This document shows, piece after piece, positions 6,364 to 12,644 of a stretch of 15,813 nucleotides of DNA. A program made the position numbers and the translations under genes. This stretch comes from Ruminococcaceae bacterium UBA1404. Lineage in GTDB: Bacteria; Bacillota; Clostridia; Oscillospirales; Ruminococcaceae. The notes under the pieces were generated by a model, which was not told where the DNA came from, made no database searches, and saw only the letters and a program-made list of their open reading frames with translations. Where the stretch lies: contig DBQC01000013.1 in the NCBI GenBank assembly GCA_002305075.1, forward strand, positions 40,222 through 56,034, written 5' to 3'. How positions within the stretch are numbered: position 1 is the stretch's first letter; each line of letters starts with the position of its first letter.

Positions 6364-7566
6364 TTACTCGCTTACAAGGCGCTTTTCGCCGGTAATCTGC
6401 TGGATATGGGCAATGTTCTGGGTCACTTCGAGCACACCGAGGTACTCGCCCTGCTCATCCCGCACGGCAAAATAGCGGATATAAATATATTTGTCCCCCA
6501 TTTTAATCCAGAAATCTTCGTTATCCTTTTTGCCCGACTTGAGGTCCTCCACGATATTTTCCACCACATGCACGCTGGCCGGGGGATGACAGTTGGATAC
6601 CTCTCGCCCGATAATGGCCTTGGTGCGTGGAAAAACCCGCTCGGCGGCCTGGGAGAAATAGCGCACCGTATCGTCCTTACCTACAAAGGTGATGTCTATG
6701 GGCAGCGTGTTGAGCAGATGGGTAAGCTCGGTAACCGACAAAAAGCCCGTGGGAAGGGTGATATCGCCCCGCTCGGGGGTGGTGGGCGGCGCTGCCGCAT
6801 CCATGGACACCTCGGGCTGCCAGACCGGCGGCGGGTCTATGAGGCAGTAGCCCAGCTCGCCGCTCTCATCGGCAATGCTTTTCCACTCCTCCAAGGTCAG
6901 AGTGTCCAGCAGCATGGGAATGAGGATGCTCTCCTCTTTAAAAATCATCTCGGTAATGCCACCGAGGGCCTTTTCCAGTGTCTCTGCCACGGCTTTGTCG
7001 CCGGCGGCCGCCTGTGCCTGGGCCTCTTTGAGCATGGCGCGGATTTCGTCGTCGACTCCCCACATCACCTGGGGCGGAGCGGTGATGCCATACTGCTCCA
7101 TGTAGGGGAAGAACAGGTTTTCTTTGCGCAGATAGTGCACATCAATTTGACCGAGAAGGTTTAGAGCTTTAACAAGTGGCTGGGTCGGCTGGCTGTCCGC
7201 CATAAAGGCCGAAAGCGCTGGGCGAACCTGCTCGTCTATCAGCCGCTCGATGGCCCGATTTTCCTCCCTTAGGGTGTGGGCAGGATGACCGGGGTCCATG
7301 GCGGCTTCGGAGGGGTCGTGAGCCTCGGCAATGCTGCCTTTAAAAACGGCGGCGTGCACATCGCACAGGCGCTGCACCTCGCTCACCGGCACGCCCTCGG
7401 CGATCAGAGCCTGCTCGGCTTCGGAAATCTCCATGGCCGAGACGCCCGAAAAGGCCTGATCGAAAGTCTGCTTAACATCGTCCACGCTCTCGCCCGCATG
7501 GAGCCTTTCCAGTAGTTCCTTTATAACATTTTTGCGGTATTCGCGGTTGTTAATTTCCTGGCTCAT
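6364..7566 (-). CDS. DUF438 - hemerythrin-like - PAS protein, putative redox/gas sensor
   Basis: A 400-residue soluble protein of three parts. Residues about 10-80 are a DUF438 helical domain. Residues about 90-235 are a hemerythrin-like HHE bundle, with candidate iron ligands H97 in HPAHTLREEN, H144 and E149 in VHYLRKEN, and E211/E212 in FKEESILIPM; residue 172, in MWGVDDEIR, is Asp. Residues about 275-392 are a PAS domain with the motif CHPP (326-329), a Cys-His-Pro-Pro site that could hold heme or another redox group, and ending in YIRYFAVRD and LEVTQNI. Hemerythrin domains bind O2 or NO through a di-iron centre, so sensing or scavenging is plausible but is inference. There is no kinase, output or DNA-binding domain. 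The start overlaps the DUF1858 stop by four bases, so the two genes are translationally coupled. Confidence 0.87.
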   Translation of the reverse strand: MSQEINNREYRKNVIKELLERLHAGESVDDVKQTFDQAFSGVSAMEISEAEQALIAEGVPVSEVQRLCDVHAAVFKGSIAEAHDPSEAAMDPGHPAHTLREENRAIERLIDEQVRPALSAFMADSQPTQPLVKALNLLGQIDVHYLRKENLFFPYMEQYGITAPPQVMWGVDDEIRAMLKEAQAQAAAGDKAVAETLEKALGGITEMIFKEESILIPMLLDTLTLEEWKSIADESGELGYCLIDPPPVWQPEVSMDAAAPPTTPERGDITLPTGFLSVTELTHLLNTLPIDITFVGKDDTVRYFSQAAERVFPRTKAIIGREVSNCHPPASVHVVENIVEDLKSGKKDNEDFWIKMGDKYIYIRYFAVRDEQGEYLGVLEVTQNIAHIQQITGEKRLVSE

Positions 7567-7808
7567 TTTACTACCTCCTCATCAATAACCACAAAGCCCT
7601 GTTCGGTGAGCTGCCTTTTAATATGCGCCATGTCCAGCTTTTTAAGTGCGGCGCCCTTTGGAATGGTCATAAATCGCCCGGCGCTCTCCAGCATACCCGG
7701 CTTTAGAATATCCCTAAAGCCCATGTCGGCCAGTAGCGCTATCAGCTCGGGATGCGCCTTGCACAGCGCCTGCACCGATTGGCTTAGGTCAATGCGTCTT
7801 TCTCCCAC
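7563..7808 (-). CDS. DUF1858 domain protein
   Basis: An 81-residue protein consisting of one DUF1858 domain: IDLSQSVQALCKAHPELIALLADMGF, followed by IPKGAALKKLDMAHIKRQLTEQGF. Family members are small helical modules often found beside or fused to DUF438 or hybrid-cluster proteins; their biochemical role is not established. The start is GTG (7806-7808), with a GGAGG site (7818-7822) nine bases upstream. The ATGA overlap with the DUF438-hemerythrin-PAS gene points to co-translation and probably a joint complex or pathway. No membrane segment is visible; one Cys is present (in ALCKAHPE). Confidence 0.8.
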   Translation of the reverse strand: MGERRIDLSQSVQALCKAHPELIALLADMGFRDILKPGMLESAGRFMTIPKGAALKKLDMAHIKRQLTEQGFVVIDEEVVK

Positions 7809-7855
7809 GGCCTGTCACCTCCACGACGCTTCTGAATGTTAGCCTTTGTGAACTT

Positions 7856-7903
7856 ATTATAGCCTGCGCATTGATTCATTCCTGTTGTATTTGCAACAAA
7901 TAC
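7856..7903 (-). promoter_or_regulatory. Promoter and palindromic operator before the DUF1858-DUF438 pair
   Basis: On the minus strand a perfect TATAAT (7856-7861) is present, but no good -35 lies 16-18 bases upstream. Instead there is a palindrome, GTATTTG-CAA-CAAATAC, at 7887-7903, with its centre near position -46 from the predicted start. A strong -10 with a poor -35 and a nearby palindrome is the usual layout of an activator-dependent promoter, for example the CRP/FNR type. The regulator is not known. Confidence 0.5.
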
Positions 7904-7932
7904 ACAAGTTTTCTCAAATTTTTTTCCTATAC

Positions 7933-8889
7933 TTACAGGGCAAGATGCAAAAGATGCCCATAACCCTCTCGGGCCATGGCCTCCTTGGGGATAAACCTCA
8001 GCGCCGCACTGTTGATGCAGTAGCGCAGGCCGCCGGTTTCGACAGGGCCGTCGGCAAACACATGGCCTAAGTGGGCGTCCCCCGCCTGGCTGCGCACCTC
8101 GGTGCGGCGCATACCATGGGAGATGTCCTCTTTCTCGATAAGGGCCGAAGGGTCGATGGGTTTTGCAAAGCTGGGCCAACCGCAGCCGGCATCGAACTTG
8201 TCGCCCGAGGCAAACAGCGGCTGGCCGGTGGTGATGTCCACATAGATGCCCGGCCTAAAGCTGTTCCAATAGGGGTTGTTAAAGGGTGGCTCGGTGGCGT
8301 TGTTTCGGGTCACCTCATACTGCAGAGCCGTGAGGGTGCTGCGCAGCGTGGCATCGTCCGGAGCGGTGTAGGTGTGTGGGGCAGAAACCTCGGCCGTGGC
8401 CGCCGCCTTGGCAAACAGCTCCGGCGAGATGTGGCAGTAGCCCCCGGGGTTTTTCTCCAGATACCGCTGGTGATAGTCCTCGGCGGGGGTAAAGTTATGC
8501 AGCGGCTCTACCTCGATGGCGATGGGCCGGCTGTACTGCATCTGCAGTGCATCCATAGCGCGGCGGATCATGGGCAGGTCGTCGGGGTCTGTATAGTAGA
8601 TACCGGTTCGGTATTGGGGCCCCACATCGCCCCCCTGTCGATTGACCGCCAGTGGATCCACCGAGACGAAATAGTACCCGAGCAGCTCGCTAAGCGGCAT
8701 CAGATCGGGGTTGTAGACCACATGCACCGTTTCGGCGTGGCCGGTGTCTCCCCGGCAGACCGCCTCATAGGTGGGGTTTTGGGTATGCCCGTTTGCATAG
8801 CCCACCTGAGTGGACAGCACCCCCCGCAACAGAGAAAGATACCGCTCGGTTCCCCAAAAGCAGCCCCCCGCCAGATAAATTTCAGCCAT
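7933..8889 (-). CDS. msrAB: Bifunctional methionine sulfoxide reductase MsrA-MsrB
   Basis: A 318-residue fusion that repairs both stereoisomers of methionine sulfoxide in proteins. Residues 1-155 are MsrA, with the catalytic GCFWG (Cys10), followed by TQVGYANG and GDTGHAE. Residues about 183-305 are MsrB, with NPYWNSFRPG, GCGWPSF (Cys236), DAHLGHVF (His276) and the catalytic RYCINS (Cys291). The paired CxxC zinc sites of some MsrBs are absent, so this is the non-zinc form. Length and domain order match known bacterial MsrAB fusions. There is no signal peptide, so it is cytoplasmic, and it is likely recycled by thioredoxin. The ATG at 8887-8889 follows AGAGGTG. No hairpin terminator is visible between its stop and the DUF1858 promoter region, so some read-through into the redox pair is possible. 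Confidence 0.96.
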   Translation of the reverse strand: MAEIYLAGGCFWGTERYLSLLRGVLSTQVGYANGHTQNPTYEAVCRGDTGHAETVHVVYNPDLMPLSELLGYYFVSVDPLAVNRQGGDVGPQYRTGIYYTDPDDLPMIRRAMDALQMQYSRPIAIEVEPLHNFTPAEDYHQRYLEKNPGGYCHISPELFAKAAATAEVSAPHTYTAPDDATLRSTLTALQYEVTRNNATEPPFNNPYWNSFRPGIYVDITTGQPLFASGDKFDAGCGWPSFAKPIDPSALIEKEDISHGMRRTEVRSQAGDAHLGHVFADGPVETGGLRYCINSAALRFIPKEAMAREGYGHLLHLAL

Positions 8890-8940
8890 AGCGCACCTCT
8901 TTTCACAGTATTAGCCTATGTTTCTATACCTTTTGCACCC

Positions 8941-9005
8941 CGCCCTGCAGTTATGCAAGGCGGCCCTATGCCCCAGGGCTTAGGTGCAGCGTTAAGTTCT
9001 AAGCC
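8941..9005. other. Stack of three stem-loops in the msrAB leader
   Basis: Three adjacent inverted repeats: CGCCCTGCA (8941-8949) with TGCAAGGCG (8954-8962, one mismatch); GCCCT (8963-8967) with AGGGC (8975-8979); and GGCTTAG (8977-8983) with CTAAGCC (8999-9005). The last two share three bases and so could compete. On the minus strand this would lie in the leader of msrAB, between the upstream terminator and the start codon. It may be a regulatory RNA element. I recognise no known riboswitch and could not place a convincing promoter. Confidence 0.35.
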
Positions 9006-9020
9006 AGCCGCTTAGCAGGA

Positions 9021-9048
9021 AAAAAGGCACCCCAAAGGATGCCTTTTT
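9021..9048 (-). terminator. Terminator of the APC permease gene
   Basis: AAAAAGGCA (9021-9029) pairs with TGCCTTTTT (9040-9048) around a ten-base loop. On the minus strand a T-run follows, and it lies just beyond the permease stop codon (9055-9057). It could also work on the plus strand. Confidence 0.85.
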
Positions 9049-9054
9049 GCTTTG

Positions 9055-10416
9055 TTATTGACTTTTCATCTGCTTGCCGCGCAGCAGTGCACCGGCCAGC
9101 ATCCATACGGCAAAGATAATCAGATAATACACTACGGCCATCTTGTGGGCCAAGCAGGCGGCCACCACCATAAATACGCAGCCGATAATGGCTAAGCCGG
9201 GCATGATAAAGCGCTTAAAGCCGCTGAGATCCTGCTCTTTTTTCATCATCATGAGGAAGATGGGGATATAGGCGGCGTAGAGGGTGACAATGGGCAGCTC
9301 GGAGGTGTCGAAGGAGAAGGGGCCAAACCAGCTTGCCGTGAGATTGGCGCCATAGAAGTAGAGCAGCCAGAAAGCGGCCAGCGCCACCCCCGCCACCGAG
9401 GAGTTGGTGGGCATATTGGTCACCGCATCCACCTGACGAAACATTTTGGGGAAGGGGCCCTCACCGCGGATGGCCAGCGCATAAAGGCCACGGGTGCAGG
9501 CCAGCATCAGGCCGTTTAGGGTGCCAAGGCAGGATATAATCACAAAGACAAAGATCAGTGTGCCGCCCACCGCACCAAAGATGCTCTGGAAGGCCAGCTT
9601 AGCAGCAGCCTCGCCGTTTTCCATAAGGGTGGGCGTGGGCACCACGCCCGCCAGCCCGATGTAATAGAGGATGTAAACAGCCACCACGATGGCGGCGCCC
9701 GTCATGAGCGCCCGGGGCAGGTTCTTTTTGGAATCCCGCAGCTCGGCGTTGATGGAGGTGGCCAAAATCCAGCCCTCGTAGGCAAAGGCCACAGCCACCA
9801 CCGCTGCGAACAGACCGCCGCCGGCCGCTCCCTCGGCCCCCATAGAGACCCGGGTAAAGTTCTCCACCGTCATGCCGCTGGTCAGTCCAAGGATGGTGCC
9901 TGCCACCGCCATAAGGGAGAGGGGAATAAGCTTGATGGCCGTGGTGGCCACCTGGAACTTACCCGCCAAAATGGGCGAGAGGGCGTTGAGGGCGTAGTTG
10001 GCTACCAGATAAAAGCAGGCGATGACCATACAAGAACCGCCGGTGATGTCCCAACCCAGCAGCACGCAGGTATATCGGGCCGACACCCAGGCCAGCACCG
10101 AAGTAAGGGTGGGGTTATAGACCATGGCCATAAACCAACCCACATAATATCCGTAGCTCCGGCTTACCGCCACCTCGGCGTAATCCACCACGCCGTTTAC
10201 CCGCTCATAACGGGTGGCCATGGTGGCAAAGGCATAGGAGCAGATAATCATAATTAGGCCCACAATACCCCAGGCGGCGATACCCAATGGTATATTGCCC
10301 CCGGTGGCCCGCAGCACCTGCTCGGCCTTGAAAAAGACGCCGCTGCCAATGACGATACCCACCACCATAGAAATGGCTGTAAGCAAACCGTATTTTTTCT
10401 GAAGCTCTGTTTGCAT
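9055..10416 (-). CDS. APC family amino acid permease
   Basis: A 453-residue membrane protein with about twelve hydrophobic segments, the normal size for the amino acid-polyamine-organocation superfamily. The first helix carries ISMVVGIVIGSGVFF (about residues 15-29), the unwound glycine-rich segment that forms the substrate site in this family. FAYEGWILATSINAELRDSKKNLPRAL (about 212-238) is the family signature around helix 6 and the following loop. It probably takes up or exchanges amino acids, with SteT-like serine/threonine exchangers among possible relatives. The substrate cannot be read from sequence. The ATG at 10414-10416 follows AGGAGA (10425-10430). It has its own promoter and terminator. 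Ala codons in its first 90 residues are nearly all GCC. Confidence 0.9.
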   Translation of the reverse strand: MQTELQKKYGLLTAISMVVGIVIGSGVFFKAEQVLRATGGNIPLGIAAWGIVGLIMIICSYAFATMATRYERVNGVVDYAEVAVSRSYGYYVGWFMAMVYNPTLTSVLAWVSARYTCVLLGWDITGGSCMVIACFYLVANYALNALSPILAGKFQVATTAIKLIPLSLMAVAGTILGLTSGMTVENFTRVSMGAEGAAGGGLFAAVVAVAFAYEGWILATSINAELRDSKKNLPRALMTGAAIVVAVYILYYIGLAGVVPTPTLMENGEAAAKLAFQSIFGAVGGTLIFVFVIISCLGTLNGLMLACTRGLYALAIRGEGPFPKMFRQVDAVTNMPTNSSVAGVALAAFWLLYFYGANLTASWFGPFSFDTSELPIVTLYAAYIPIFLMMMKKEQDLSGFKRFIMPGLAIIGCVFMVVAACLAHKMAVVYYLIIFAVWMLAGALLRGKQMKSQ

Positions 10417-10457
10417 GTCATCAGTCTCCTATCCCGGTCTAATTTTAGATATGGCCC

Positions 10458-10466
10458 AGTATAGCA
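10458..10466 (-). promoter_or_regulatory. Extended -10 promoter of the APC permease gene
   Basis: On the minus strand TGCTATACT (10458-10466) is an extended -10 element (TGn plus TATACT). The -35 position holds only a weak TGTTCA. Transcription would start about 35 bases before the permease start codon. Confidence 0.6.
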
Positions 10467-10486
10467 TAACAAAAAGCGCTTGAACA

Positions 10487-10744
10487 GACACTTCTTAGAC
10501 TTTTTTGTGCTTTTAAGTGTTAATTGGGTAAAAAGAATGCAAAATCGTGAAAAGGCCCATAATCAGCATAATTGTGAGGCAGAATTTGTTCAAGATTATG
10601 CTAAGTCAGGCCACTTTAGCCATGTTTTTCTAATGATTGTGACCCACAGACCGACCGCATTGCCGCTTAAAAGCTGAGAGATAAAATGGCAAGACGAGGA
10701 AAAACACCCCCATATGCCCAATAAATGGCGCCGCCCGGCAAAAG
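10487..10744. other. Gene-poor stretch with an inverted repeat
   Basis: I see no supported coding gene here; the open frames are short, lack ribosome binding sites and have no family resemblance. The only clear structure is a perfect 8-base inverted repeat, AGCATAAT (10565-10572) and ATTATGCT (10595-10602), with a 22-base loop, flanked by GGCC on both sides (10553-10556 and near 10609-10612). It could be an operator or a small structured RNA. Confidence 0.35.
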
Positions 10745-10782
10745 CCAAAAGGCCCCCCGCAGATGCGGGGGACCTTTTTTGG
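10745..10782. terminator. Strong bidirectional terminator
   Basis: The arms at 10751-10760 and 10765-10774 pair with one C-A mismatch (CCCCCGC with GCGGGGG is perfect), around an AGAT loop, flanked by AAAA and TTTTTT. On the minus strand it lies about 80 bases after the Rrf2 regulator gene and is its likely terminator. It also works on plus, where no gene precedes it. Confidence 0.88.
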
Positions 10783-10859
10783 TACAGTAAATGCTGCCGC
10801 AAGCTCTCGCTTTTTAATAGGAACAAACTAAGCACGGGGCGCTTTTCTTTATGTAACGG

Positions 10860-11270
10860 CTATTCGGTCTGGAGGTCGCCGTATAAGTCCGAGAACTTCA
10901 CCTCGTTCAGACGCTGCTGAACCATTTGGGAAATCTCGTCATATATGGCGTGAAAGTGGCAGGTGGCCTTGTCGCAGTTGCAGGGGTAGTCTTCATTGAG
11001 ACAGCGCGAAAGCACCATATTGCCCTCCACAATGCCAATGACATCGCCCAGAGAAATCTCATCAAGCGGGCGGGCCAGCTCGTAGCCGCCATGAATGCCC
11101 TTATAGGAGCGCGCGATGCCGCCGGCCACCAGCTTGCGCAATATTTTAAGCGAAAAACGCAGGGTAACCCCGGTTTTTTCGGCGATAAGCTTGGCCTCCA
11201 TACGCCGGCCCGACTGGGCAAGACAGCTGACAATACGAACAGCATAATCGGCCTCGAGGGTAATGTGCAT
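10860..11270 (-). CDS. Rrf2-family transcriptional regulator, probably Fe-S or redox sensing
   Basis: A 136-residue regulator, typical of the Rrf2/IscR family. Residues 1-70 form the winged helix (MHITLEADYAVRIVSCLAQ, then IAEKTGVTLRFSLKILRKLVAGGI, then SYKGIHGGYELARP). Residues 90-104 carry four cysteines at 90, 97, 99 and 104, in the segment where IscR has the three that bind a [2Fe-2S] cluster. The family controls Fe-S assembly, cysteine metabolism or nitrosative stress genes. I set the start at 11270, where an AAGAAGGA site lies seven bases upstream; the longer frame to 11330 would overlap the -10 and -35 of its own promoter. It is likely autoregulated, because an inverted repeat sits in the promoter spacer. 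No Fe-S assembly genes follow, so the targets are unknown. Confidence 0.92.
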   Translation of the reverse strand: MHITLEADYAVRIVSCLAQSGRRMEAKLIAEKTGVTLRFSLKILRKLVAGGIARSYKGIHGGYELARPLDEISLGDVIGIVEGNMVLSRCLNEDYPCNCDKATCHFHAIYDEISQMVQQRLNEVKFSDLYGDLQTE

Positions 11271-11301
11271 AATATCCTTCTTCCCTTGGTGATTGGGCTT
11301 A

Positions 11302-11330
11302 AATATACCACAACGGTGTTGTTTTGTCAA
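11302..11330 (-). promoter_or_regulatory. Consensus promoter with embedded operator for the Rrf2 gene
   Basis: On the minus strand a perfect TTGACA (11325-11330), a 17-base spacer and TATATT (11302-11307). In the spacer lies the inverted repeat ACAAC-ACC-GTTGT (11310-11322). A regulator bound there would cover the promoter, so repression by the Rrf2 protein itself is the simplest reading. The -35 lies only about ten bases after the rpoD stop codon. Confidence 0.8.
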
Positions 11331-11339
11331 TCGTCAGAC

Positions 11340-12644
11340 TTAGTCGAGAAAGTCCTTAAGCTTTTTAGAGCGGCTGGGATGACGCAGCTTGCGCAGGGCC
11401 TTGGCTTCGATCTGCCGGATGCGCTCACGGGTTACATTAAACTCCTTGCCCACCTCCTCGAGGGTGCGACCCCGGCCGTCCTCCAGGCCAAAGCGCAGGC
11501 GCAGAACCTTCTCCTCACGAGGTGTGAGGGTTTGCAGCACATCGGCCAGCTGCTCCCGAAGCAGCGTATTGGAGGCGGCGTCCGCCGGGGCGGGGGCGTC
11601 CTCGTCGGGGATAAAGTCACCCAGATGGCTGTCCTCCTCCTCGCCGATGGGCGTTTCCAGTGAAACCGGCTCCTGGGCTATTTTTAAGATTTCGCGCACC
11701 TTGTCCACCTGCATGCCCATTTCATCCGCGATTTCCTCGGGGCTGGGGTCGTGCCCCAGTTCCTGCAGGAGCTGGCGGGAGACGCGGATGACCTTGTTGA
11801 TGGTTTCCACCATGTGGACGGGGATGCGGATGGTGCGCGCCTGATCGGCGATGGCCCGGGTGATCGCCTGGCGGATCCACCAAGTCGCGTAGGTGGAAAA
11901 CTTATATCCTTTGGTATAGTCAAACTTTTCCACGGCCTTGATGAGACCGAGATTGCCTTCCTGAATCAGGTCCAAAAAGAGCATGCCGCGCCCGACGTAG
12001 CGCTTCGCGATGGAGACCACAAGGCGCAGGTTGGCCTCCGCGAGACGCTGCTTCGCGGCCTCGCCGTCCTGTTCCTGACGGTGAAGCTCGGCAAGCTCTT
12101 CCTCGGAGGCGACGGAGATGCCGGTCGCCTTGATCTGGCTGCAGATTTTTTCCAGCCGCTCGATGGCACGGTTGCCCGCGGACATGCGCGTGGCAAGGTC
12201 GATTTCCTCCTCCGGCGTGAGAAGGTTTACCCGACCGATTTCCTTGAGATACATGCGCACCGGGTCGTCGATGGCGAAGCTGTCAATGAGGGTGTTCGGG
12301 TCGACGATTTCTTCCTCGGGGATTTCCTCTATTTCCTCAAGCGGCGGCTCGACGTCCTCCGCAAGTTCGGGCAGGTAATCATCCCCCACGGTATCGATTC
12401 CGAGATTTTCCAAGGTGTCGTACAATTTGTCAAGCTGGTCGCTCTCCAGCTCCATATCTTCAAGGACGTCCATCAGCTCTTTGGAACTGAGCTTGCCCTT
12501 CTTCTTGCCCCGCTCGATCAGCTCGTTGAGCTTATCCGAGTCGCGTTCTCCTTCCGCGTGCGCGGCGCCTTCCGGCAGGTTGGCCAGCTCATCCTTTCCT
12601 TCGTCCTGAACATCCGTAAAACCAAGCTTATTTTCTTCCATCAT
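11340..12644 (-). CDS. rpoD: Primary sigma factor RpoD/SigA
   Basis: A 434-residue housekeeping sigma factor. An acidic region 1.1 (about residues 36-85) is followed by region 1.2 (DPVRMYLKEIG, about 127-160), region 2 (RLVVSIAKRYVGRGM through FSTYATWWIRQAITRAI, about 206-265, which binds the -10 element), region 3 (about 280-355) and region 4 with the helix-turn-helix LEEVGKEFNVTRERIRQIEAKAL (about 395-417, which binds the -35). I prefer the start at 12644: GGAGG (12653-12657) lies eight bases upstream, whereas the ATG at 12659 has its Shine-Dalgarno almost touching. It overlaps dnaG by 17 bases, so it is co-transcribed and probably coupled. Odd: Glu codons switch near 11690, from a GAA/GAG mixture to almost only GAG. 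There is no terminator before the Rrf2 gene. Confidence 0.97.
   Translation of the reverse strand: MMEENKLGFTDVQDEGKDELANLPEGAAHAEGERDSDKLNELIERGKKKGKLSSKELMDVLEDMELESDQLDKLYDTLENLGIDTVGDDYLPELAEDVEPPLEEIEEIPEEEIVDPNTLIDSFAIDDPVRMYLKEIGRVNLLTPEEEIDLATRMSAGNRAIERLEKICSQIKATGISVASEEELAELHRQEQDGEAAKQRLAEANLRLVVSIAKRYVGRGMLFLDLIQEGNLGLIKAVEKFDYTKGYKFSTYATWWIRQAITRAIADQARTIRIPVHMVETINKVIRVSRQLLQELGHDPSPEEIADEMGMQVDKVREILKIAQEPVSLETPIGEEEDSHLGDFIPDEDAPAPADAASNTLLREQLADVLQTLTPREEKVLRLRFGLEDGRGRTLEEVGKEFNVTRERIRQIEAKALRKLRHPSRSKKLKDFLD

Noticed and set aside
8071..9015. Plus-strand open frame of 314 residues opposite msrAB
   Set aside because: msrAB has clear catalytic motifs on the other strand. 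The plus frame has none and begins without a ribosome binding site.
10596..10835. Small minus-strand open frame in the gene-poor stretch
   Set aside because: It runs through the strong terminator at 10745-10782 and lacks a ribosome binding site and recognisable motifs.
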